Shown: piece by piece, positions 34,310 to 43,287 of the stretch
Layout of the letters: each line of letters begins with the position of its first letter
Position numbering within the stretch: position 1 is the first letter of the stretch
Source: Bradyrhizobium sp. C9
Lineage (GTDB): Bacteria; Pseudomonadota; Alphaproteobacteria; Rhizobiales; Xanthobacteraceae
Assembly (NCBI RefSeq): GCF_002532045.1
Contig: NZ_NWTG01000018.1
Coordinates: 62,001 to 126,000, forward strand
DNA: 64,000 nt
Direction: 5' to 3'
Notes under the pieces: model-generated
Told to the model about the DNA's origin: nothing
Databases searched by the model: none
The model's input: only the letters and a program-made list of their open reading frames with translations
Program-made: the position numbers and the translations under genes

Positions 34310-35107
34310 ATGACCGAGATCGTTGCCCCGCGCCTTGCGTCGACCGTTTTGCTGCTGCGTGACGGAACGCCATCCGAAATCGAAGTCTTCATGATGGTCC
34401 GCCATCACCAGATCGAGTTCAACTCGGGTGCGCTGGTGTTTCCGGGCGGCAGCGTCGACAAGAACGACAAGGAGATCGCCGCCGATCCCGCGCTGTATTC
34501 CGGTGGGGAAGGGCTCGACGGCGACGCGCTCGGCTTCCGCATCGCTGCGATCCGCGAGACGTTCGAGGAGAGCGGCATCCTGCTGGCACGCCCACAGGGG
34601 TCGAAGGATCTGGTCGACGCCGGGCGTGCGAACGAGATCGCGACCGCGCATCGCGCGGCGTTGAACGAAGGCAAGATCACCTTCCTCAAGGTGCTCACGG
34701 ACAATGGCATGGTGCTCGCACTCGACGAGCTCATGCCGTATGCGCACTGGATCACGCCGGAGGGCATGCCGAAGCGCTTCGATACCTGGTTCTTCCTGGC
34801 CGCGGCGCCCCCCGAGCAGCTCGGCGCCCATGACGGCAAGGAATCGACCGACTCGATCTGGGTGTCGACGCGCGAGGCGCTGGAGGGCGGCGAGACCGGC
34901 CGCTTCAAGCTGCCGTTCCCGACCACGCGCAATCTGATCAGGCTCGGCAAGCAGCCGAACGTCGCTGCCGCGCTCGCCGACAGCAAGGGCAAGTCGATCG
35001 TCGCCGTGATGCCGGTGATGACCAAGACCGCCACCGGCCGCCAGCTCCGCATCCCCAAGGAAGCCGGTTACGACGGCGAGGTGTTCGACGTCGGCGCGAT
35101 GGGCTGA
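34310..35107 (+). CDS. Nudix hydrolase with interrupted Nudix box (NUDT19-like)
   Basis: The 265-residue protein has a Nudix box split by an insertion: the first half is FPGGSVDKND, then about 30 residues, then AAIRETFEESGILLA as the REx2EExGI half. This layout is known from NUDT19-type CoA/acyl-CoA diphosphatases. The N-terminus VLLLRDG...MMVRHHQIEFNSGALVFPGG and the terminal part also resemble that group. It would hydrolyse CoA species to phosphopantetheine and 3',5'-ADP, fitting the acyl-CoA neighbourhood. Substrate not proved. Confidence 0.85.
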   Translation: MTEIVAPRLASTVLLLRDGTPSEIEVFMMVRHHQIEFNSGALVFPGGSVDKNDKEIAADPALYSGGEGLDGDALGFRIAAIRETFEESGILLARPQGSKDLVDAGRANEIATAHRAALNEGKITFLKVLTDNGMVLALDELMPYAHWITPEGMPKRFDTWFFLAAAPPEQLGAHDGKESTDSIWVSTREALEGGETGRFKLPFPTTRNLIRLGKQPNVAAALADSKGKSIVAVMPVMTKTATGRQLRIPKEAGYDGEVFDVGAMG

Positions 35108-35225
35108 GGTCGCCCGCGCCGGCGCTACAAAACTTCGGCCTCTATCGAAGTATCACCTCCAGAAGCTCGCTATAACCACGTCGGTCACCGCGCTGGGCCA
35201 ACCGCCCGGCGCCAAAGGAGCCGAC

Positions 35226-36170
35226 GTGCAAGTCTCTTTGAAAGCGCCAATCTCTGACGAAGCCCATCTGACGCTGCCCGGCAGCGACGACACGCTGTTG
35301 CTGCGGCACTGGCCGGGCAAGGGCGATCCCGTGCTTTACGTTCACGGCGCGACGTTCCCGTCGTCGCTGTCGGTCGGCTATCGCTTTGGCGGAAAATCCT
35401 GGGCGGACGACCTCAATGCCGCCGGCCTCGACGTCTGGGGTTTCGATTTCACAGGCTTCGGCGGCTCGAGCCGGCCGCGGCCGATGGCGATGCCCGCGAG
35501 CGGGGTCGCGCCGTTCGGCCGAGCGCCGGAAGCCGCCGTTCAAGTCAGTGCGGTGGTCGATCACATCCGCAAGACGCGCGCCGGTGTGCCGGTTCATATC
35601 GTCGCGCATTCATGGGGCACGACGGTGGCCGGCCGCTTTGTTGCCGACCGTCCTGACGCCGTCGGCCGCCTCGTGCTGTTCGGGCCGATCGTCCGGCGGG
35701 AGCTGCGCGGGTTGCCGCTCCCCGAGAGCATCGGTGCATGGCGCGAGGTCACGATCGCGGATCAATTGAAGCGATTTGTCGAGGACGTCCCGCCGTCGCA
35801 TCCGCCGGTGCTGATCGAGCCTGACCTTGCCGAGTGGGGTCCGGCCTATCTGGCAAGCGATATCGGCGCGGCCGGACGCAACCCGCCGGCGGTCCGGATT
35901 CCAAATGGACCGCAGGCCGACATCATCGCTGCGATGTCGGGGCAGCTCGCCTACGATCCACGCCGCGTCCAGGCTCCCACGCTGATCGTCCGCGGCGAAT
36001 GGGACAACCTTTGCCAGGGTGCGGATGCAGCCTGGCTGACACAGGCGCTGGGCGCCTCGACGAAAGCCGATGTCGTCGTGCCGAGGGCAACGCATTTGAT
36101 GCATCTTGAACACGGGCGGGAAGGTCTGTTTGCGGCGACCACAGCCTGGCTTGCAGGGAGCGCGTCGTGA
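35226..36170 (+). CDS. Alpha/beta hydrolase
   Basis: This is a 314-residue hydrolase starting at GTG with an AAAGGAG site. YVHGATFPSSLSVGYRFGGKSW forms the oxyanion region, VAHSWGTTVA is the nucleophile elbow (H-S-W-G), RGEWDNLCQGADAAW gives the acid and ATHLMHLEHGREG the histidine. The reaction (ester, amide or C-C cleavage) is not determined. It overlaps the next transporter gene by four bases (GTGA), so hydrolase and exporter are probably made together. Confidence 0.87.
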   Translation: MQVSLKAPISDEAHLTLPGSDDTLLLRHWPGKGDPVLYVHGATFPSSLSVGYRFGGKSWADDLNAAGLDVWGFDFTGFGGSSRPRPMAMPASGVAPFGRAPEAAVQVSAVVDHIRKTRAGVPVHIVAHSWGTTVAGRFVADRPDAVGRLVLFGPIVRRELRGLPLPESIGAWREVTIADQLKRFVEDVPPSHPPVLIEPDLAEWGPAYLASDIGAAGRNPPAVRIPNGPQADIIAAMSGQLAYDPRRVQAPTLIVRGEWDNLCQGADAAWLTQALGASTKADVVVPRATHLMHLEHGREGLFAATTAWLAGSAS

Positions 36171-37084
36171 GCGGCCCCGCCACTGATGCGCGCCAACCTA
36201 ACATGGGCTTCGAGCTGGCGCTGCTGCTCGCGCTCGCCACCCTCTGGGGCGGCTCCTACACCTTCATCAAGCTCGGCGTCGCGACCATCCCGCCGATCAC
36301 GCTGATCGCGGCGCGCACCGCAATCGCCGGGCTCTTGCTGCTCGTCATCATGCGGATGCGCGGCGTGACCATGCCGACGGACGGCGCGACCTGGCGCCGC
36401 TTCATCTTCCAGGCCTGCCTCAACAGCGTGATCCCGTGGACGCTGATCGCCTGGGGCGAACGCTTCGTCGATGCCGGCCTTGCCACCATCCTCAATTCGG
36501 CCTCGCCGATCTTCACCTTCCTGTTCACGGCTGCGATCACGCGCCACGAGGCCGCGAGCCCGCGCAAGCTGCTCGGGGTGATTGCCGGCATGGCCGGCAT
36601 CTGCCTGATCGTCGGCGTCGACGCATTCCGCGATCTCGGGGAGGGCATCGTGGCCGAGGTCGCGATCGTCGCCGCCACCATCTGCTACGCCTGCGCCGCG
36701 ATCTTCAGCCGCGGCTTCAAGGGGCTCGATCCGATGGCGCCGGCCGCCGGCTCGCTGGTCGCGGGCGCCGCGGTCCTGATTCCGCTCAGCCTCGTTGTCG
36801 AGCGGCCCTGGACGCTGACGCCGTCGACCGGCTCACTCGCCGCCTTGCTGGCGCTTGCCGTGTTCTCGACCGCGATCGCCTTCGTGATCTACTTCCGCCT
36901 GATCCAGACCCTGGGCTCGGTCGGCACCACCGCGCAGGCCTATCTGCGGGTGCCAATCGGGGTTGCGCTCAGCGTCGGTTTTCTGGGCGAGCGGCTGAGC
37001 CCGACGGCATGGCTCGGGCTTGCCTGCGTCGTGATCGGCGTCGCCGCGATGACGATTCCGGCTCGTAGGACTGCTGCGGCCTGA
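36167..37084 (+). CDS. DMT-superfamily (EamA) transporter
   Basis: The 305-residue protein has about ten membrane segments in two EamA repeats: LWGGSYTFIKLGVATIPP with TLIAWGERFVDAGLATILNSASP in the first half, and VIYFRLIQTLGSVGTTAQAYL with FLGERLSPTAW in the second. It is probably a metabolite exporter. The GTG start lies within the stop of the alpha/beta hydrolase gene. Its last eleven codons have an imperfect duplicate 50 bases downstream. Confidence 0.88.
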   Translation: MSGPATDARQPNMGFELALLLALATLWGGSYTFIKLGVATIPPITLIAARTAIAGLLLLVIMRMRGVTMPTDGATWRRFIFQACLNSVIPWTLIAWGERFVDAGLATILNSASPIFTFLFTAAITRHEAASPRKLLGVIAGMAGICLIVGVDAFRDLGEGIVAEVAIVAATICYACAAIFSRGFKGLDPMAPAAGSLVAGAAVLIPLSLVVERPWTLTPSTGSLAALLALAVFSTAIAFVIYFRLIQTLGSVGTTAQAYLRVPIGVALSVGFLGERLSPTAWLGLACVVIGVAAMTIPARRTAAA

Positions 37085-37134
37085 GGTCATCACCCGCGAT
37101 GACAATTCCGGCGCGGACGACCGCCGGCGGCTGA
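37049..37134 (+). repeat. Imperfect direct duplication of the 3' end of the EamA gene
   Basis: The 36 bases ending in the EamA stop (MTIPARRTAAA-stop) recur 50 bases later as 37099-37134, encoding MTIPARTTAGG-stop. By my alignment 27 of 36 bases match. The second copy is outside the gene and looks like a decayed duplication. Confidence 0.6.
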
Positions 37135-37358
37135 TGCCCTGTCTCCCGAAACCGGCTGCCGGCGGGATCTCCCGGGATGCGTCAAGGAGACGGGCGTCCC
37201 GTCGGACCAGGCTTGATGCCGCCCTGTGCCGGAATCGGCCATCGGCGGCCCCCGGGTGACACAGGTCACACCTCCGGTCGGCCCGGCCTTTCAGCATGTT
37301 TCCCCAAAGCCCGTAATTTCCCGTATATTGACGCGCATTGGACCCCGGCCTTGATGAC

Positions 37359-40040
37359 ATGACCGCTGAATTGCCGCCGAATTCGCAAGCGCCGCGTGCG
37401 TTCTCCCTCTCGATTGGCCAGCTCACGTTCGGCAGCTTCCTGCTGGTGCTGGCTGTGATCATCATCACGTCCACGGCCAGCGTGATCGCGATCCGGCACA
37501 TCGATACGACCTTCGCCGAGCTGCAGCGGCTGCAAAGCGTCGGCGACATCGCCGAGGACATCGACCGCCGCACCAACGAGCTGCGGCTGGCGGCGCGGGA
37601 CTTCGTCACCGAGCCCGGCAACCAGTCGGCCCAGGTCGCCGAGGCGGCCCAGTCGCTGAGCGAGATCCTGAAGAAGACCCGGATCGAGCTGGCGCCCGAG
37701 CAGCAGGACATGATCGACGGCGTCACCCAGCGGCTGGCGACCTATCGCAGCGGGATCGAGCGCATCTCGGCGCTGCTCAGCCGCCGCGCCGAGATCGTCG
37801 CCGGGCTGCCGCCGCTGCGCGAGGCGTTTGACAAGGCGGTCGACGCGAGCAATGACGCGGCGCTGGCCAACACGCTGTCGCAGACCCAGAGCCGCATCGC
37901 CACCGCGCTCCTGGCGCACAACACGTCGGCCGCCGAACAGGCTGCGCAGAGCATGCGGGCGATGACCATCGCCGATCCCACGCTGCGCGGCGCGGTCGAC
38001 AATTATGCCGAGGCGATCAGCGCGATCTCGGTGCGCGAGGGTCAGATCGCCGACATCGACCGCGAGGTGCTCGGCGCCGAAGGCCGCCTGATCCAGAAGG
38101 TCACCGAGCTGTTGCGCGAGCTCAGCTCGCGCCGCGGCCATGTGCTGTCGCGCGATTTCGCGCGCACGCTGGCTGAGGCAAAATGGCAGAGCATCGTGCT
38201 CGGCACCGCGGGAGTGCTGATCGGCCTGTTCGCTTCGGTGCTGGTGGTTCGCCGCACCGTTCGCCCGCTCGCCAGGATCGCCGGATCGATCCGCAAGGTC
38301 GCGGGCGGCGAGAAGAGCGCGTTCATTCCGGGCGCCGACCTCGACAACGAGATCGGCGACATCGCGCGTGCCGCCGAAGTGTTCCGCCAGACCCTGGTCG
38401 ACGCCGACAGCGCGCGCGAGGCCGCGCTGCGCGCACTTGCCGAGCAGCGGCTCGCCGAGGAGAGCTACCACAAGCTGTTCGAGGCGTCGGTCGACGGCAT
38501 CTACGTCACGACGCCGGGCGGCGCGCTGCTCAACGCCAATCCGGCGCTGGCGCGGATGATGGGCTATGCGACGCCGCAGGACCTGATCAATGGGATCGGC
38601 GACATCGCCTCCACCGTCTATGTCGATCCGGCAGCGCGCCAGCAGTACCAGCAGCTGATGCAGCGCGACGGCACGGTGCGCGATTACGAGTACCAGGTAC
38701 GCTCGCGGGACGGCACCGCGCTGTGGCTGTCCGATTCGGCGACCGTCGTGCGCAACGACGAGGGCGAGGTGATCCGCTACGAGGGCACGGTGCGCGACAT
38801 CACCGACCAGAAGCGCGCCGAGGATGCCATCGCCGAAGGCCGCCGGCTGTTGCAGATGGTCATCGACACGGTGCCCGCCGTCATCAACGTCAAGGAACGC
38901 AATTTGCGCTACGTGCTGATGAACCGCTACATGGCGGGCATCTTCGGCATCGAGCCGCAGGACGCGATCGGTCAGACCACCGCCGAGCTGATGTCGCGCT
39001 ATGGCGCGGCCAAGACCGATGAGAACGACAAGCGCGTGCTGTCGGCGCGCCGCGAGCTTGGTTTTTACGAAGAGGAGTACAAGGACGCCGCCGGTAACAT
39101 GCGGCAATGGCTCGTCAACAAGCTGCCGATCCTCGATGCCCAGGGCGACATCGAGAACATCGTCACGGTCGCGCTCGACATCGGCGAGCGCAAGCGGTCC
39201 GAACAGGAGATGCGCAAGGCGAGGGATTCGGCGGAAGCTGCGCTGCGCAATCTGCGGGAAACCCAGAATTCGCTGATCGAGGCCGAGAAGCTCGCCGCGC
39301 TCGGCCGCCTGGTGGCCGGCGTCGCCCATGAGGTCAACAATCCCGTCGGCATCAGCCTCACGGTGGCCTCCGCGCTGGAGCGCAAGACCGCGAACTTCGC
39401 GACCCAGGTCGAGCGCGGCGATCTGCGCCGCTCGAGCCTGAACGATTTCCTGAACACGGCGCGGGATGCCTCCTCGCAGCTCGTCGCCAATCTGAACCGC
39501 GCCGCCGAGCTGATCCAGTCGTTCAAGCAGGTCGCGGCCGACCGCAACTATTCAGACCAGCGTACCTTCGATCTCGGCGACCTCACCGAGCAGGTGGTGA
39601 TGAGTCTGCGGCCCGGCCTGCGCAAGCACAATCTGACGCTCAACGTCGATTGCGAGCCGAACCTGATCATGAATTCCTATCCCGGACCGTATGGCCAGGT
39701 GCTGACCAATCTGTTCCTCAATGCGGTCGCGCATGCGTTCCCGGACGGCAAGGCCGGCGAGGTCGAGATCCAGGTGCACGCCTCCGGCAACGACTATGTC
39801 GAGGTGATCTTCGCCGACAATGGCTGCGGTATGAGCCTCGACGTGCGCCGCCGCGCCTTCGATCCGTTCTTCACGACGCGGCGCGACCAGGGTGGCACCG
39901 GGCTCGGGCTGCACATCGTCTACAGCATCGTCACCAATCGCCTCGGCGGCCGGCTCTCGCTCGATTCCGCGCCCGGCAACGGCACCCGCATCCAGATGAT
40001 CCTGCCGCGCGTCGCGCCGCTGGAGCAGGCGGCGGAGTAG
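37359..40040 (+). CDS. Membrane sensor histidine kinase with HAMP and two PAS domains
   Basis: This is an 893-residue hybrid-free kinase. TM1 is at about 24-45, a helical periplasmic sensor spans to about 277, TM2 is at about 278-298, and HAMP at about 299-350. PAS1 (about 368-485) and PAS2 (about 497-615) are followed by a dimerisation domain with phospho-acceptor His657 in GVAHEVNNPVGI, and the ATPase domain has NLFLNAVAHAF (N box), DNGCGM (G1) and GGTGLGLH (about 845, G2). The frame is open from a TTG at 37338. No response regulator or receiver domain is adjacent, so it is an orphan kinase. An AT-rich segment GTAATTTCCCGTATATTGAC just upstream could hold the promoter. Confidence 0.9.
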   Translation: MTAELPPNSQAPRAFSLSIGQLTFGSFLLVLAVIIITSTASVIAIRHIDTTFAELQRLQSVGDIAEDIDRRTNELRLAARDFVTEPGNQSAQVAEAAQSLSEILKKTRIELAPEQQDMIDGVTQRLATYRSGIERISALLSRRAEIVAGLPPLREAFDKAVDASNDAALANTLSQTQSRIATALLAHNTSAAEQAAQSMRAMTIADPTLRGAVDNYAEAISAISVREGQIADIDREVLGAEGRLIQKVTELLRELSSRRGHVLSRDFARTLAEAKWQSIVLGTAGVLIGLFASVLVVRRTVRPLARIAGSIRKVAGGEKSAFIPGADLDNEIGDIARAAEVFRQTLVDADSAREAALRALAEQRLAEESYHKLFEASVDGIYVTTPGGALLNANPALARMMGYATPQDLINGIGDIASTVYVDPAARQQYQQLMQRDGTVRDYEYQVRSRDGTALWLSDSATVVRNDEGEVIRYEGTVRDITDQKRAEDAIAEGRRLLQMVIDTVPAVINVKERNLRYVLMNRYMAGIFGIEPQDAIGQTTAELMSRYGAAKTDENDKRVLSARRELGFYEEEYKDAAGNMRQWLVNKLPILDAQGDIENIVTVALDIGERKRSEQEMRKARDSAEAALRNLRETQNSLIEAEKLAALGRLVAGVAHEVNNPVGISLTVASALERKTANFATQVERGDLRRSSLNDFLNTARDASSQLVANLNRAAELIQSFKQVAADRNYSDQRTFDLGDLTEQVVMSLRPGLRKHNLTLNVDCEPNLIMNSYPGPYGQVLTNLFLNAVAHAFPDGKAGEVEIQVHASGNDYVEVIFADNGCGMSLDVRRRAFDPFFTTRRDQGGTGLGLHIVYSIVTNRLGGRLSLDSAPGNGTRIQMILPRVAPLEQAAE

Positions 40041-40067
40041 GAGGCGCCGCGAGTTCGCTCCTACCCC

Positions 40068-40212
40068 GTCGTCCTAAGGTGCGAGCCTCTTCGGCGAGCC
40101 TCGAAGGATCGACGGCCACCAACCGGGCCGCGCACCCTTCGAGACGCACGCAAGAGCGCGCTCCTCCAGCGACAAAGGCGAAGCCATTGCGCGGGGGTGA
40201 CGGGTCGGGGAA
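40068..40212. repeat. Dispersed intergenic repeat (GTCGTCCTAAGGTGCGAGCC type) in a 312-base gap
   Basis: GTGCGAGCCTCTTCGGCGAGCC...TCGAAGGATCGACGGCC and the reverse-like CCCTTCGAGACGC...GCGCTCCTCC form an imperfect dyad that I recognise from Bradyrhizobium intergenic DNA. The remainder of the gap (to 40352) shows no gene; it must carry the SMP-30 promoter. Confidence 0.6.
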
Positions 40213-40352
40213 GCGCGGCTGCGATGGCGAGATGACCAATATTCGATCGGCATCGATCGATGCCCGAACGGCATTGGACCATCGACGACAACGCTCCTAC
40301 GGCTCGCTAGCCGACCCGGCGATCAACGGGCGGTACGGGCAGGGAGGACAAC

Positions 40353-41438
40353 ATGATTTCACGGCGCAATCTGGTGGCCGGCATCGGCGCGGGCATGGCG
40401 AGCGCAGCGGCCGGCCGCGCCATGGCGCAGTCGTTCCCGTTCAAGCCCAATCAGCGCTATCCGGATCCGGCCGTCGAAATCCTCGATCCGGGTTTTGCCA
40501 AGTACCGGCTCTACAGCTCTACGCTGGAGCAGGTCGCGACCGGCATGCGCTGGGCGGAAGGGCCGGCTTATTTCCCCGAAGGCGGCTATCTGCTGTTCAG
40601 CGACATCCCCAACAACCGCATCATGAAGTACAGCGAGAAGGACGGCAGCCTCAGCGTGTTCCGCAGCCCGGCCAATTTCGCCAACGGCAACACCCGCGAC
40701 CGCCAGGGCCGGCTCGTCACCTGCGAACATTCGGTGACGCGGCGGATCACGCGCACCGAGAAGAACGGCAAGATCACCGTGCTGGCCGACAGTTTCGAAG
40801 GCAAGCGCCTCAATGCGCCGAACGACATCGTGGTCAAATCGGACGACACGATCTGGTTCACCGATCCGGTGTTCGGCATCGCCGGCGAGTGGGAGGGCTT
40901 CAAGGCCAAGCGCGAGCAGGACAACACCAATGTGTTCCGGATCGGCACCGACGGCAAGCTCACCGCCGTCATCACCGACCTGGTCAATCCCAACGGGCTG
41001 GCGTTCTCGCCGGACGAGAAGAAGCTCTATGTCGTCGAGTGGAAGGGCACGCCGAACCGCAGCATCTGGAGCTACGACGTCAATTCCGATGGCTCCGTCG
41101 GCAACAAGACTAAGCTGATCGACGCCGCCGACCAAGGATCGCTCGACGGCTTCCGCGTCGACCGGGACGGCAATCTGTGGTGCGGCTGGGGCAGCAACGG
41201 CGCGCTGCAGTCGGAGCCTGTCGAGACGGGCGGCCACAGGGTCTATCAGCTCAAGGGCAAACCTGAGGATGTCGACGGCGTCATGGTGTTCAGCCCGCAG
41301 GGCAAGCCGCTCGGCTTCATCCGCCTGCCAGAGCGCTGCGAGAACCTGACCTTCGGCGGACCCAAGAACAACCGCCTCTACATGGCGTCATGCCATTCGA
41401 TCTACGCGCTCTATGTCGAGGCGCACGGCGCGACGTGA
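40353..41438 (+). CDS. SMP-30/gluconolactonase family protein, Tat-exported
   Basis: This is a 361-residue six-bladed propeller protein with a twin-arginine signal (SRRNLVAGIGAGM, cleavage after AMA25). SMP-30 features are MRWAEGPAYFPEGGYLLFSD with the metal Glu, GNTRDRQGRLVTCEH, LNAPNDIVVKSDDTIWFTDP with the metal Asn-Asp, NPNGLAFSPDEKKLYV, and DGFRVDRDGNLWCGW with the last Asp. It likely hydrolyses a sugar lactone in the periplasm using Ca2+ or Zn2+. Confidence 0.92.
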   Translation: MISRRNLVAGIGAGMASAAAGRAMAQSFPFKPNQRYPDPAVEILDPGFAKYRLYSSTLEQVATGMRWAEGPAYFPEGGYLLFSDIPNNRIMKYSEKDGSLSVFRSPANFANGNTRDRQGRLVTCEHSVTRRITRTEKNGKITVLADSFEGKRLNAPNDIVVKSDDTIWFTDPVFGIAGEWEGFKAKREQDNTNVFRIGTDGKLTAVITDLVNPNGLAFSPDEKKLYVVEWKGTPNRSIWSYDVNSDGSVGNKTKLIDAADQGSLDGFRVDRDGNLWCGWGSNGALQSEPVETGGHRVYQLKGKPEDVDGVMVFSPQGKPLGFIRLPERCENLTFGGPKNNRLYMASCHSIYALYVEAHGAT

Positions 41439-41455
41439 GGCGGCGTTTCCTACGG

Positions 41456-41537
41456 CGTCATTGCGAGGAGCGTTAGCGACGAAGCAATCCATCCTTCCGC
41501 TTGCGGTCCGATGCTTCGCTTCGCTCGCAAAGATGGG
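41456..41537. repeat. Dispersed intergenic repeat (CGTCATTGCGAGGAGCG type)
   Basis: CGTCATTGCGAGGAGCGTTA, GACGAAGCAATCCA and the mirror GATGCTTCGCTTCGCTCGCAA form the well-known alphaproteobacterial intergenic palindrome. It lies between convergent genes and could act as a transcription barrier. Confidence 0.75.
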
Positions 41538-41599
41538 GATAGAGAGACGCCGCTCCTATCCGACATCCCGGGGATGACGGGCCTGATGACTCTGAGGCT

Positions 41600-41950
41600 C
41601 TAATTGATATCCGCGAGCCAGTGCAGCGTGGCGCCGAAGATCAGGCTCGCCTTGCCGACCAGCGCCGTTCCACTCATGGTGCCGCGGGTGTCGGTGAAGG
41701 TGCCGGAGACGCCGATGCCGACCGGCGCGGGCCCGCCGAACAGCGGATTGTCGGTCTCGCGCGGGGTGGTGTGGCGTTGCACCAGGACCTCGCCTTTGAA
41801 CGCGTCACCCTTCACCGTGTAGCTGCCGGTGTAATACAGATAGGCATCGCCGCCGAGAATTTGCCCGTCGCGGAAGAGAATCACTCCGCTGCCCTTGCCG
41901 ACGCGTCCGTCCAGCAGGGTGACGTGGATTGAGTACAGCCCGTTCTTCAT
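41600..41950 (-). CDS. GrlR-like small regulatory protein
   Basis: This 116-residue beta-barrel-type protein begins MKNGLYSIHVTLLDGRVGKGSGV, with LFRDGQILGGDAYLYYTGSY and a C-terminal GVSGTFTDTRGTMSGTAL. This is the GrlR family layout (PF16518), named after a negative regulator of a type III secretion system in enteropathogens. In rhizobia these are orphan proteins of unknown role; there is no GrlA or T3SS gene in the window. The frame is open upstream to 42235, but the GrlR fold starts at the ATG at 41950. Confidence 0.75.
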   Translation of the reverse strand: MKNGLYSIHVTLLDGRVGKGSGVILFRDGQILGGDAYLYYTGSYTVKGDAFKGEVLVQRHTTPRETDNPLFGGPAPVGIGVSGTFTDTRGTMSGTALVGKASLIFGATLHWLADIN

Positions 41951-42188
41951 AACGTCCCATGTACCGGCTGCCGCGCCCGCAGCAATCCGGATTGGTTTTT
42001 TATGCCAAAGCGAGCAACCTCGTGCAATGCGGCAGGTTGATTCCGGGGGTGTCCGGAGTGACCGTGAACCCTCGGTTCCTGCCAGTCGGTGTGACGGCGC
42101 GATGACAGCGGACCGTTTGCGCGAATCGGACTGGCCCGCGAAATGCATAGCTCTGGTTGCACTGGCCGGTGAGTGCTGGAGCGAACAC

Positions 42189-42620
42189 ATGTCAGACTGG
42201 ACTGAATCGGGCGGCCGTTTGGCGCGCCCTCGCAATGCCGATGGAACTTGGGCCCGTCGTGCGGGCCGTGTAATGGTGTCTCTCGGGCTGATGACGCTGG
42301 TGTTGGCCGCGGCCGTGGAAATCGCGCGGGCGCGCGATCCCGATGGCCGCTACGCCAATTCACCGCTCAAGGAATGGTTCGACGGTCTGCGCAGCGGCAA
42401 GGGGCCATGCTGCTCGGATGCCGACGGCAGCGCGGTCAGCGACGTCGATTGGGAATCGAAGGACGGGCACTACCGCGTGCGTCTCGACGGAGCCTGGGTC
42501 GACGTCCCAGACGAGGCTGTGGTCACCGAGCCCAACCGGGTCGGCCGCGCCATGGTCTGGCCGATCAAGAGCTACATGGGCGTGACGATCCGCTGCTTCA
42601 TGCCCGGCAGCATGACGTAG
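42189..42620 (+). CDS. Small exported protein with CC motif
   Basis: This is a 143-residue protein with a membrane/signal segment (about residues 29-47) and a mature domain starting DPDGRYANSPLKEWFDGLRSGKGPCC. The adjacent cysteines plus a later Cys in TIRCFMPG could pair or bind metal. DGAWVDVPDEAVVTEPNRVGRAMVW is the most conserved-looking block. No function known. The start could also be ATG 42273, directly at the hydrophobic segment. Confidence 0.65.
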   Translation: MSDWTESGGRLARPRNADGTWARRAGRVMVSLGLMTLVLAAAVEIARARDPDGRYANSPLKEWFDGLRSGKGPCCSDADGSAVSDVDWESKDGHYRVRLDGAWVDVPDEAVVTEPNRVGRAMVWPIKSYMGVTIRCFMPGSMT

Positions 42621-42635
42621 CGGAACGGTCGTCGC

Positions 42636-43019
42636 TCACACGTATTTCTTGTCGCGCTCGAGCAGCTCGATCGAGATGCCCTGCGGGCCGCGGATGAAGC
42701 AGATCCGCACACCGGGGCGGATCGTGGTCGGCTCCTTGGTGAACTCGACGCCCTTGGCCTTGATCTCGGCCGCGACCGCGTCGATGTCCTTCACGGTCAG
42801 CCCGAAGTGGTCGAGCCCCTGATACGGCGTCACCGGCGGGGCGTTGACGCCGTCGCCTTGCGTCACCTCCGCGATGAACACCTTGGCGCCGCCGAGCTGG
42901 ACGTCGATGCGGCCCGGCCCGCGGATGATCTCGCCGCCGAGAATGTCGCGCAACCACGTCGCAGTGGCCTCGGGATCGGGGCTGCGCAGATGGACATGGT
43001 CCCAGGTAACGACGGGCAT
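42636..43019 (-). CDS. VOC-family (glyoxalase/bleomycin resistance) protein
   Basis: This 127-residue single VOC module of two beta-alpha-beta3 units begins MPVVTWDHVHLRSPDPEATATWLRDILG, with GLDHFGLTVKDIDAVAAEIKAKGVEF and ends ICFIRGPQGISIELLER. The His, His and Glu ligand positions of the metal site are all present (DHVHL, DHFGL, IELLE). The substrate cannot be read; it may be a lyase, isomerase or dioxygenase. The ATG has a GGAGACCGCG site. Confidence 0.88.
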   Translation of the reverse strand: MPVVTWDHVHLRSPDPEATATWLRDILGGEIIRGPGRIDVQLGGAKVFIAEVTQGDGVNAPPVTPYQGLDHFGLTVKDIDAVAAEIKAKGVEFTKEPTTIRPGVRICFIRGPQGISIELLERDKKYV

Positions 43020-43287
43020 CGCGGTCTCCTTGTTGTTCTCGCGTGAGCTTGGGTGCGCGGCATTCGCTCTCGGGCGGCGCAAATCTAGCGAGCGCTCCGT
43101 TGGGATACCATCCCTCCGTGATGCCAGCCGCAAGATTGTCGTCCTGCTGTGAAACCATTGCGGCCGTCGGTGATTGTTCTCGCGTGGCCGCTCGACCTGC
43201 GGCCGCCCCGGAGGCCGCACGCTGCGATGCTTGCGGCTTCCCTGCTGGGTGGCGGCGTGATCGGGCGTCGAGGGTGAGGGCACCAGG

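Noticed and set aside
37266..39329. Minus-strand 687-codon open frame opposite the histidine kinase
   Set aside because: Shadow of a GC-rich gene, without domain or ribosome site.
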